This document shows, piece after piece, positions 52,512-59,928 of a stretch of DNA of 64,000 bases (position 1 is the stretch's first letter; every line of letters begins with the position of its first letter). Location: positions 620,001 through 684,000 of the forward strand of contig NZ_BAABWG010000003.1 of NCBI RefSeq assembly GCF_040372165.1. The letters are read 5' to 3'. A program made the position numbers and the translations under genes. The notes below the pieces were generated by a model that made no database searches, had not been told where the DNA came from, and worked only from the letters and a program-made list of their open reading frames with translations. The DNA is from Hydrogenophaga sp040372165 (GTDB taxonomy: Bacteria > Pseudomonadota > Gammaproteobacteria > Burkholderiales > Burkholderiaceae_C).

Positions 52512-53261
52512 TCAGTCTTTGAACGTGCGACGGCCGGAGACCATCGTGCTCACCACGCTCTGGCGGCCCATGATGTCTTCACGAATCGCTGCGTAGATGT
52601 GCAGCATGACGAAGCAGATCATGGCCCACATGCCCAGGCGGTGCCAGGTGTGAACGTCCTGGCTTTGACCGAACAGCGGGATCACCCAGCCAAACATCTG
52701 CTCTTGCCAGGAACCCATCTGGGCGCCCTCGCCGTACAGTGCGAAGCCGGTCACGATCATGAACAGCGTGATCAGGAAGAAGCCGAAGAACATCGCTGCG
52801 CGGGCCAGCGGGTTGTGACCGACGAAACGGCCGGGCCTGGCAGACACGAAGCCGTACCACTTGAGCATGCTGAACACTTCCTGCCAGTAGGCCTTCTGGA
52901 AGATGGGCAGCCAGAACAGCTCGCGGGCGTGGTGGTTGCCCACGATCGCCCAGTAGATGCGACCCATCAGGCCGACGGCCAGGATATAGCCGGCAGCGAA
53001 GTGTGCGAACCGGATGTAGCCCATCAGATAGTTCGCGCTGGCTTCGCCAGGCATGGTGGGCAGTGGTTGACCGATGAAGTACCCGGTCAGGGCCAGAACG
53101 GTGATGGCTGCAGCATTGATCCAGTGCCAGAGGCGCACCGGTGCTTCGTAGACATAGACCGACTTGATGGTGTTGCCGTGTTGAACAGCAGTTTCATCGA
53201 CGCCGGTGATGTCGGCCAGCCTTTGCTGAGCCAGCTTTTGTTGGGGAGTCAGGGCCGCCAT
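52512..53261 (-). CDS. hoxZ: Membrane-bound hydrogenase cytochrome b subunit
   Basis: 249 residues. Ni/Fe-hydrogenase b-type cytochrome with four membrane helices (about 46-66, 80-105, 155-175, 205-230). Haem-ligand histidines lie in RLWHWINAAA, RFAHFAAGYI, and TWHRLGMWAMICFVMLHIY. It anchors HoxKG on the periplasmic side and passes electrons to quinone. A 151-base gap separates it from the HTH gene downstream. Confidence 0.95.
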   Translation of the reverse strand: MAALTPQQKLAQQRLADITGVDETAVQHGNTIKSVYVYEAPVRLWHWINAAAITVLALTGYFIGQPLPTMPGEASANYLMGYIRFAHFAAGYILAVGLMGRIYWAIVGNHHARELFWLPIFQKAYWQEVFSMLKWYGFVSARPGRFVGHNPLARAAMFFGFFLITLFMIVTGFALYGEGAQMGSWQEQMFGWVIPLFGQSQDVHTWHRLGMWAMICFVMLHIYAAIREDIMGRQSVVSTMVSGRRTFKD

Positions 53262-53327
53262 AACTTGTCTCCAGTTAAGTGGCCGGTGCGCCGAGAGTGT
53301 GCACCGGCCGATTCTCAGGCTGCCGGA

Positions 53328-53930
53328 TCAGGCTGCCAATTGGCCGAACAGGTAAAGACCGGCTGCGCCGAGGCCACCGCCCAGAGCCGCCATGGCGGTC
53401 TGACGGCGCTCGCCGAGCCAGCGGCGGACCGCCAGGCCGATGCCGACACCACTCAGGTGCAGTGCGGCCGTGGTCAGCATGAAGCCAATGGCATAGGTGG
53501 CAAAACCCGTGACAGGAGCTTCAGCGCCGTGAGCCAGGCCGTGCAGGGAGGCCGACGCAGCCACCAGTGCAAGACCGGCGCCCGCGGGCATCTGCTGGCG
53601 TGAAACCACCAGCAACAGACCAAAAAGCACAACGCTCAGTGCGATGGCTTGCTCACCGAATGGCATGGCGAGGCCTTGGGCACCCAGCATGGCTGCACCG
53701 ACGAGAGCCGCCATGAAAGTGGCAGGACCCATCCAGGCTTTGCGCTGGGGCAGGGCGGCGGTGGACCAGACGCCCACAGCCACCATGGCCAGCAGGTGAT
53801 CCAGGCCAAACGGGTGAGCCAGGCCCTGGCTCAGGGTGGCCACACCATGGCCGGTGTGCGCTTGTGCTGCACCGGTCAGGCCGGCCAGCAGCGCGGTGGC
53901 TGCCAAGCGGCGGATGTGTTTCGATTGCAT
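53328..53930 (-). CDS. hupE: HupE/UreJ-family nickel permease
   Basis: 200 residues. Signal-like first helix ending AAQAHTGH, then the HupE/UreJ signature HPFGLDHLLAMVAVGVWS and five more helices, including GLAHGAEAP with conserved His. HupE is a nickel diffusion facilitator. The start at 53930 has GGAGA eight bases upstream. Position between hoxG and hoxZ differs from C. necator, where hoxZ follows hoxG directly. It may replace the absent HoxN. Confidence 0.9.
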   Translation of the reverse strand: MQSKHIRRLAATALLAGLTGAAQAHTGHGVATLSQGLAHPFGLDHLLAMVAVGVWSTAALPQRKAWMGPATFMAALVGAAMLGAQGLAMPFGEQAIALSVVLFGLLLVVSRQQMPAGAGLALVAASASLHGLAHGAEAPVTGFATYAIGFMLTTAALHLSGVGIGLAVRRWLGERRQTAMAALGGGLGAAGLYLFGQLAA

Positions 53931-54036
53931 GTGTATCTCCGTGTATAGGTTCACTTCTGTTCAGACGGGGGAGGCGTCCTGCGTGCTTCGGTCCTGGGTG
54001 CCCGTGGGGGAAGAAGCGAAGCAACGCAGGGGCATC

Positions 54037-55890
54037 TCACCTCACCTTGACGCGGCTCATTTCCTGGCCGTCTTCGCTCATCACGTGAGTGGAGCAGGCG
54101 AGGCAAGGGTCGAAGCTGTGCAGCGTGCGCAGGATCTCCACTGGCTGTTCCGGGTTGACCATCGGGGTGTTCATCAAAGACGCCTCGAAAGCACCGATCT
54201 GGCCTTTGGCGTCGCGAGGCGAGCCGTTCCAGGTGGTGGGCACCACGCACTGGTAGTTTTCGATCTTGCCGTCCTTGATCTTGATCCAGTGGCCCAGCAT
54301 GCCGCGGGGAGCGGCAACGGTGCCGACGCCCTTGGCTTCCTTGGGCCAGGTGGAAGGATCCCACTTGGACGTGTCAGCCGTGGAGGTGTCGCCCGCCTTG
54401 ATGTTCTCGATCATTTCCTTGAAATCGTCGTACATCATCTCGGCTGCGTACTGGCTCTCCAGTGCACGTGCCAGCGTGCGGCCGATGGTGGTCGGCAGCA
54501 GCTGCTTGGCGCTGTAGCTGGTCTCTGGCAGGCCCAGTGCCTTTGGAATGGCGCTGTTGATGGCGACCGCCGAGCTGTCCACTTGCTCCTTGACGCGCTG
54601 GCACCATTTGTTGCCTTGCATGGCGTGTGCATAGCCGAGGATGTAGCGCGAGAGCGGGCCCACTTCCACAGCGTGGCCACGCCAGCGTGGCGCCTTGATC
54701 CAGGAGTATTTGGCTGACTCGTCGAGCTGCTCGATGTTGGTGCGGGTACCTTTGGCAGAGCCGATGTCGAAGTTGGGCTCGGTGACGCCATCCCATGGGT
54801 GCAGACCCTTGGTTTCGTCGCCATAGCGGTACCAGCTGTGCGTGACGAACTCTTGCACTTGCTCGGGATCGCGCGGATCGATCTCGTAGATGTTGTTCCA
54901 GTCGCCATTGAGAATGACGCCGCCTGGCAGCTGGTGGGTGCTGAAGTCGTACGGCACCTTCTCGTAGGTACCGTAGTCGGCCACGTTGGTGGCAGACAGG
55001 CCGCCACCGTAGAGCCAGCCAGCTTGCTTGTAGATCGTGCCGATGGCCAGAACGTCCGGGATGTAGACGTTGTTGTTGAACTCGATCATCTCCTTGATGC
55101 GCGCTTCAACAAAGTTCAGGCGCTCCATGGTGATCGGTGCGCCGGCAGCGCCGTCGCCGTCGAGATTGATCGCGCAAGGCACACCGCCGACCATGTAGTT
55201 CGGGTGCGGATTCTTGCCGCCGAAGATGGTGTGGACCTTGACCCACTCCTTCTGCAGATCCAGCGCTTCCAGGTAGTGAGCCACGGCCATCAGGTTGGCT
55301 TCTGCCGGCAGCACATAGGCTTTGGAGCCCCAATAGCCGTTGGAGAACGGGCCGAGCTGGCCGCTGTCCACGAACTTCTTCAGACGGTTCTGGATGTCGC
55401 GGAAGTAGCCGGGCGAGGACAGCGGATGCGCCGGGGAAACCAGCTGCTGCAGTGCCGAGGTCTGCTTCGGGTCGGCGTTGAGGGCCGAGACGACGTCCAC
55501 CCAGTCCAGGGCGTGCAGGTGATAGAAGTGAACGGCGTGGTCGTGCACCTGGAGCGTCTTGGCCATCATCTCGCGGATGAGGTAGGCGTTCTTTGGCACC
55601 TTGATGCCCAGGGCATCTTCCACTGCACGGACGCTGGTCAGGGCGTGGCAGCCCGTGCAGACGCCGCAGATCCGTTCAACGAAGGCCCATGCGTCACGGG
55701 GGTCGCGGCCTTTGAGGATCACCTCAAGACCACGCCACATCGTGCCGGTGGACACAGCGTTGCGAATCACGTTGTCGCTGTCGAGGTTGACCTCGCAGCG
55801 CATGTGTCCCTCAATTCGGGTCACGGGATCGACCACCACGCGGCGGCCGGAGTCATCGAGCTTGAAGCCCTGAGTTTCGTATGCACCCAT
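54037..55890 (-). CDS. hoxG: Membrane-bound hydrogenase large subunit
   Basis: 617 residues. NiFe ligands C75/C78 in RICGVCTGCH and C596/C599 in DPCLACSTH. After H602 comes a 15-residue peptide (VMSEDGQEMSRVKVR) removed by HoxM. Unlike HoxC it keeps valine after CG and leucine in HFYHLHALDW, the open gas channel of catalytic enzymes. Exported as a hitchhiker with HoxK. Starts 33 bases after hoxK. Confidence 0.97.
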   Translation of the reverse strand: MGAYETQGFKLDDSGRRVVVDPVTRIEGHMRCEVNLDSDNVIRNAVSTGTMWRGLEVILKGRDPRDAWAFVERICGVCTGCHALTSVRAVEDALGIKVPKNAYLIREMMAKTLQVHDHAVHFYHLHALDWVDVVSALNADPKQTSALQQLVSPAHPLSSPGYFRDIQNRLKKFVDSGQLGPFSNGYWGSKAYVLPAEANLMAVAHYLEALDLQKEWVKVHTIFGGKNPHPNYMVGGVPCAINLDGDGAAGAPITMERLNFVEARIKEMIEFNNNVYIPDVLAIGTIYKQAGWLYGGGLSATNVADYGTYEKVPYDFSTHQLPGGVILNGDWNNIYEIDPRDPEQVQEFVTHSWYRYGDETKGLHPWDGVTEPNFDIGSAKGTRTNIEQLDESAKYSWIKAPRWRGHAVEVGPLSRYILGYAHAMQGNKWCQRVKEQVDSSAVAINSAIPKALGLPETSYSAKQLLPTTIGRTLARALESQYAAEMMYDDFKEMIENIKAGDTSTADTSKWDPSTWPKEAKGVGTVAAPRGMLGHWIKIKDGKIENYQCVVPTTWNGSPRDAKGQIGAFEASLMNTPMVNPEQPVEILRTLHSFDPCLACSTHVMSEDGQEMSRVKVR

Positions 55891-55923
55891 TTTGTAAATT
55901 CCTTGTGCTCGTCTGATCCGCTA

Positions 55924-57009
55924 TCAGGCGGGGGTCTTGTCGTTGCTCTTGAGCTTGGTGTCGGTCACACGCTTGACCACCGAGAGGGCAGCATGGGCGG
56001 CGACAGCAGCACCGACGGCGGTGACGGCGGCAGTACCCACCTTGTCGGCGTTCTCTTCAATGCCGAATTGGTGGATATTGGTCAGGCGGTCGTAGAAGGA
56101 GCCCTTGTCCCAGAACCCGTCTTCCGAGCAGCCGATACAACCGTGGCCGGCCTTGATCGGGAAGCTCGTGCCTTCGTTCCACATGGTCGTGGAGCAGGCG
56201 TTGTAGGTGGTTGGGCCCTTGCAGCCGACCTTGTAGAGGCAATAGCCCTTGCGCGCGGACTCGTCATCGAAGGCTTCGACGAACTGGCCGGCGTCGAAGT
56301 GGGGGCGGCGATAGCACTTGTCGTGGATGCGCTGGCTGTAGAACATCTTCGGACGACCCTGGCGATCCAGCTCGGGGATGCGGTCAAACGTGAGCATGTA
56401 GGTGATCACGCCCGTCATGACCTCGGCGATCGGCGGGCAGCCTGGCACCTTGATGATCGGCTTGTCGGTGATGACCTTGTGGATTGGCGTGGCTTGCGTC
56501 GGGTTGGGCTTGGCGGCCTGAACGCAACCCCATGAAGCGCAGGAACCCCAGGCGATGATGGCCTTGGCGTCCTTGGCAACATGCTTGAGCTTCTCGACGA
56601 AGGGCTTGCCCGACTGGATGCAGAACATGCCGTCTTCGTTGAGCGGCGGGTTGCCCTCGACGGCGAGGATGTACTGACCCTTGTACTTGGTCATGATCTC
56701 TTCGAGGATGGCTTCAGCCTGGTGACCGGCAGCGGCCATCAGGGTGTCGTCATAGTCCAGCGAAATCATGGAGAGCACGACATCTTTGGCCAGTGGGTGT
56801 GCCGAGCGGATGAACGACTCGGTACAGCACGTGCACTCAAGACCATGCAGCCACAGCACCGGGGTGCGGGGCTTGTTTTCCATGGCATGCGCAATCTGCG
56901 GCACAAACGAAGGGGCCAGTCCAAGCGACGTGGCCGTGAGCGAGCAGTACTTCATGAAGCTGCGGCGCGAGATGCCTTTGCGGCGCAATACCTCGTAAAA
57001 GGTTTCCAT
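55924..57009 (-). CDS. hoxK: Membrane-bound hydrogenase small subunit, O2-tolerant type
   Basis: 361 residues. Tat leader with SRRSFMKYC, cleaved near A42. The mature part shows six cysteines around the proximal cluster: C59, C61, C62 (LECTCCTESF), C157 and C162 (GSCASWGC), C191 (VPGCPP). These equal C17, C19, C20, C115, C120 and C149 of the C. necator enzyme (constant offset of 42), the [4Fe-3S] O2-tolerance signature. A C-terminal helix (about 325-346) anchors it. First gene of the cluster, under the sigma-54 promoter at 57104-57119. Confidence 0.97.
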   Translation of the reverse strand: METFYEVLRRKGISRRSFMKYCSLTATSLGLAPSFVPQIAHAMENKPRTPVLWLHGLECTCCTESFIRSAHPLAKDVVLSMISLDYDDTLMAAAGHQAEAILEEIMTKYKGQYILAVEGNPPLNEDGMFCIQSGKPFVEKLKHVAKDAKAIIAWGSCASWGCVQAAKPNPTQATPIHKVITDKPIIKVPGCPPIAEVMTGVITYMLTFDRIPELDRQGRPKMFYSQRIHDKCYRRPHFDAGQFVEAFDDESARKGYCLYKVGCKGPTTYNACSTTMWNEGTSFPIKAGHGCIGCSEDGFWDKGSFYDRLTNIHQFGIEENADKVGTAAVTAVGAAVAAHAALSVVKRVTDTKLKSNDKTPA

Positions 57010-57103
57010 CAGGGAGTCTCCAGTGCGTTATCAGGGCGGACGATCAATCACATGCGGGGCATGGGATCCAGACCGCCCACGGGCAGTCATCCATCCTTCC
57101 AAT

Positions 57104-57119
57104 TGCAATAGGCAGGCCA
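57104..57119 (-). promoter_or_regulatory. Sigma-54 promoter of hoxK
   Basis: Minus-strand TGGCCTGCCTATTGCA matches the sigma-54 consensus TGGCACG-N4-TTGCW with exact GG-N10-GC spacing. It would start transcription near 57093, about 84 bases before the hoxK ATG. HoxA, encoded in the same cluster, is the expected activator. Confidence 0.85.
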
Positions 57120-57157
57120 CTTGATGGCTCATCAGGGAAACCACGGGGGGTGGTTTC

Positions 57158-57170
57158 CAAGCCGTTGATT
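57158..57170 (-). promoter_or_regulatory. IHF binding site
   Basis: Minus-strand AATCAACGGCTTG fits the IHF consensus WATCAANNNNTTR at every position. It lies about 65-77 bases upstream of the predicted start site, between promoter and candidate enhancer, the usual place for IHF to bend DNA. Confidence 0.7.
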
Positions 57171-57226
57171 TGTATGTATTTATTTCCGCCGCGTTTTCGC
57201 TCTGCCGCGGGGAGTCATGCGAAGAT

Positions 57227-57273
57227 GGTCATTCACATTCCGGTGATCACCACAAAACGGAAGGTGTATGACC
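57227..57273. promoter_or_regulatory. Candidate HoxA enhancer: 16-bp inverted repeat
   Basis: Arms GGTCATTCACATTCCG and CGGAAGGTGTATGACC match at 14 of 16 positions as an inverted repeat, with a 15-base spacer. A perfect ten-base palindrome GGTGATCACC sits at 57242-57251. The centre is about 157 bases upstream of the predicted start, typical for an NtrC-type enhancer. Confidence 0.6.
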
Positions 57274-57373
57274 AGTTTCCAGTTGCCACGGTCGACGTGT
57301 CACGGGCGATGGCCGGAATGTGTGCGGCGCAGCATGACCTGAGAGCCGTCCGGATGAGGCTCAGGCAAAGAAA

Positions 57374-57403
57374 AACCCGCAAGATTGAAGGCTTGCGGGT
57401 TTG
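57374..57403 (-). terminator. Rho-independent terminator, minus strand
   Basis: Eleven-base stem AAACCCGCAAG/CTTGCGGGTTT with an eight-base loop; on the minus strand it runs into a T-tract. It ends the ilvE/zinc-finger transcript and insulates the hoxK promoter region. Confidence 0.88.
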
Positions 57404-57482
57404 TGTGCGCTCACATCAAGCGCTTCCGACCCTGAGGCGCCTGATCGGTGATGAGGCGGTCGCTCGCTGACCGCCGGGGTGG

Positions 57483-57695
57483 TCAGTGACCTGCCGCGAG
57501 TTTGACACTGGGGTCGAGCTGGTAAACGGTGCCGCAGTAGGGGCAGCGGGCCTGACCGGTGTGGGACAGGTCCAGATACACCTTGGGGTGGCTGTTCCAC
57601 AGCTTCATGTCGGCTTTGGGGTTGGGGCAGAAAACGCCGCCATTGGGGTTGAGATCGGCTGCGCCGACCACAACGGAGGTGTTTGTATCGCTCAT
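57483..57695 (-). CDS. Small CHCC-type zinc-finger protein
   Basis: 70 residues. zf-CHCC family (NDUFS6-like): C23 in VFCPNP, H36 in NSHPKVYLDL, and C51/C54 in ARCPYCGTVYQLD form one zinc site. Function is uncertain; it is commonly found beside ilvE in betaproteobacteria (from memory). Start at 57695; the longer ORF upstream is an ilvE shadow. Confidence 0.88.
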   Translation of the reverse strand: MSDTNTSVVVGAADLNPNGGVFCPNPKADMKLWNSHPKVYLDLSHTGQARCPYCGTVYQLDPSVKLAAGH

Positions 57696-57733
57696 GAGAG
57701 GTTGTTCCAGAGGTCCAGGTGTCGCGCAGAAGC

Positions 57734-58672
57734 TCAGACGGTAGTGAGCCAGTCGGCGTATTTCGGATTGCGGCCACCAACGATGTCGAAGAAGGCCGAC
57801 TGGATCTTCTCCGTGATCGGGCCACGCTGGCCCTCGCCCAGCTGGATGCGGTCGAGTTCGCGAATCGGAGTCACTTCCGCAGCGGTGCCGGTGAAGAAGG
57901 CTTCGTCGGCGATGTAGATCTCGTCGCGGGTGATGCGCTTTTGCACGATCTCCAGGCCCAGATCCTTGGCGATGTGGAATACCGTGTTGCGGGTGATGCC
58001 GTTGAGGGCGCCAGCCGACAGGTCGGGTGTGTAGATGACGCCGTTCTTGATGACGAAAATGTTCTCGCCCGCGCCTTCGGAGACAAAGCCGGCTGAGTCG
58101 AGCAGCAGGGCTTCGTCGTAGCCATCGTCGGTGGCTTCCATGTTGGCCAGGATGGAGTTGGTGTAGTTGCTCACCGCCTTGGCCTGCGTCATGGTGATGT
58201 TGACGTGGTGGCGGGTGTAGCTGCTGGTCTTGACCCGGATGCCGCGCTTGAGGCCTTCTTCGCCCAGATAGGCGCCCCAGGACCATGCAGCGATCATTAC
58301 ATGGATGGTGTTGCCCTTGGTGGAGACACCCAGTTTCTTGTCACCGACCCAGACCAGTGGGCGGATGTAGGCGCTCTCCAGCTTGTTCTCGCGCACCACG
58401 GCACGCTGGGCTTCGTTGAGCTCGTCCTTGGAGAAGGGGACGGCCATGCGCAGGATCTTGGCGCTGTTGAACAGGCGGTCCGTGTGCTCTGGCAGGCGGA
58501 AGATGGCGGTGCCCTTCTCGGTCTGGTAAGCGCGAACACCCTCAAACGCACCACAGCCGTAGTGCAGTGTGTGGGTCAGGACGTGGATCTTGGCATCGCG
58601 CCAGTCGATCATCTGGCCGTCCATCCAGATCTTGCCGTCACGGTCGGACATTGAGGGAATTACGGGGCTCAT
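57734..58672 (-). CDS. ilvE: Branched-chain amino acid aminotransferase
   Basis: 312 residues. PLP fold-type IV transaminase making Leu, Ile and Val. Visible motifs: HTLHYGCGAFEGVRAYQT, YIRPLVWVGDKKLGV, the catalytic lysine in TQAKAVSNYTNS, EALLLDSAGFVSEGAGENIF and FFTGTAAEVTPI. The start at 58672 (MSPVIPSMSDRDGKIW) is preferred; 58651 is possible. The zinc-finger gene follows by 38 bases. Confidence 0.95.
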   Translation of the reverse strand: MSPVIPSMSDRDGKIWMDGQMIDWRDAKIHVLTHTLHYGCGAFEGVRAYQTEKGTAIFRLPEHTDRLFNSAKILRMAVPFSKDELNEAQRAVVRENKLESAYIRPLVWVGDKKLGVSTKGNTIHVMIAAWSWGAYLGEEGLKRGIRVKTSSYTRHHVNITMTQAKAVSNYTNSILANMEATDDGYDEALLLDSAGFVSEGAGENIFVIKNGVIYTPDLSAGALNGITRNTVFHIAKDLGLEIVQKRITRDEIYIADEAFFTGTAAEVTPIRELDRIQLGEGQRGPITEKIQSAFFDIVGGRNPKYADWLTTV

Positions 58673-58790
58673 GCTTTCACTTTCAGGCCATGGGCGCTGG
58701 CGTGGCGCCACTCTGTTGCAAGGGGGGACGGCTGGTTATGCGCCTGTCCAACCTCTCATTCTATGCTGGCAGAGCAGGTTTGCGCGCGAT

Positions 58791-59912
58791 CTAGCGACCG
58801 GCTTTGAGGCGTCTGCCGGAGAGTCGGGTCAAAACCGGGCGTTCCAGCCAGTAATAACTGATGCTGGCCAGCACCAGGCTCCCGACCAGACTGATCGCCA
58901 GGGCCTGCAGGCTGCCCATTGGCGTGTCCCATTCATGGGTGATCAGCCGGGGCAGCATGCGCTGAATCGGAAAGTGCCACAGATACAGGCCAAAGCTGAT
59001 TTCTCCGAGCCACACCAGTGGCGCTGCACTGACCCAGGCGGTCAGCCGGCTCGGCTTGAGCATGCAGGCCGTCATCAGCGCAATGGGCACCGCGAGAGCG
59101 ACCTCGAACATCAGCATGTAGAGGTGATCCTGGATCTGGAACGCTCTCAACTGGTAATGAATGGCCGTCAGGACCACGCCGCTGACCATGGCGATCACAA
59201 GCCATTGGTTGCGGGACGCTTCAGTCTGGGGTGGCTGCCAGTGATTGAGCGCCATGCCGCAGGCAAACAGGAACAGCATGCCGGGCAGCACGCCCCGAAT
59301 GAACAGCAGCGAGATGGCGTGAGGGCTCTGCATCAGGTGCAAGCCGGCGAGTCCGGCACGCCATCCGACCGTGATGGCGAGGCAGGAGAGCACAAATACC
59401 CAGATGCTGGTGCGCCGGTACCACCAGAGCATCACCGGCAGGAACAGGTAGAACGACAGCTCGATCGGCAGTGTCCAGTAGACGCCGTTGTAGATCCGGG
59501 CGCCGCCCGGCAGAGGGCTGAGCCACAGCATGGCGTTGCCAATGGCATTGGAGAGCTGGAAGTCCTTCATGATGCCAAAGCCCAAAACCACGGCCAGCAA
59601 GATGATCACCTGCACCCAGACGGCCGGGTAGATGCGCAAGGCACGTCGCCACCAGAAGCCGGCAAGCAGGCGGGGAGCCAGTGGCTTCTCCCATAGCGTG
59701 GCGGCCAGCAGATAGCCCGAGAGCACAAAAAACCAGGAGACACCCAGCCAGCCATACCGCAGCGGCAAAAAGAGGTCGACCTGCCCGATCAGGGGGAGGC
59801 TGATGTCCGCCATCGCTTTGGACAGTGCCGGGTAGGTCGCTTCCCAGTGAAACAGCAAGACAGCCAGCGCTGCCAGGCCCCTGAGGCCATGGAGAACAGG
59901 AACAAAGTTCAT
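58791..59912 (-). CDS. Acyltransferase-3 family (OafA-like) membrane protein
   Basis: 373 residues, about ten helices. Typical features: LHGLRGLAALAVLLFHW (with the catalytic-type histidine near residue 22), SWFFVLSGYLLAATLW and a C-terminal GEISFGLYLWHFPIQ. These proteins O-acetylate polysaccharides or lipids in the inner membrane. It lacks the SGNH extension some members have. No cell-surface gene cluster surrounds it, so the target is unknown. It is 16 bases downstream of radA. Confidence 0.88.
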   Translation of the reverse strand: MNFVPVLHGLRGLAALAVLLFHWEATYPALSKAMADISLPLIGQVDLFLPLRYGWLGVSWFFVLSGYLLAATLWEKPLAPRLLAGFWWRRALRIYPAVWVQVIILLAVVLGFGIMKDFQLSNAIGNAMLWLSPLPGGARIYNGVYWTLPIELSFYLFLPVMLWWYRRTSIWVFVLSCLAITVGWRAGLAGLHLMQSPHAISLLFIRGVLPGMLFLFACGMALNHWQPPQTEASRNQWLVIAMVSGVVLTAIHYQLRAFQIQDHLYMLMFEVALAVPIALMTACMLKPSRLTAWVSAAPLVWLGEISFGLYLWHFPIQRMLPRLITHEWDTPMGSLQALAISLVGSLVLASISYYWLERPVLTRLSGRRLKAGR

Positions 59913-59928
59913 TGCCCGCCAGCCCCGC

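Larger units (their letters stand above)
57010..57482. other. 473-base hoxK upstream regulatory region, no gene
   Basis: Holds, from hoxK outward: a sigma-54 promoter (57104-57119), an IHF site (57158-57170), an inverted repeat (57227-57273) and the terminator of the zinc-finger/ilvE transcript (57374-57403). The plus-strand ORF at 57150-57470 crosses all of these and has no recognisable sequence. Confidence 0.8.

Noticed and set aside
57150..57470. 106-codon plus-strand ORF in the hoxK upstream region
   Set aside because: Overlaps the IHF site, enhancer dyad and a terminator; no ribosome site or domain.
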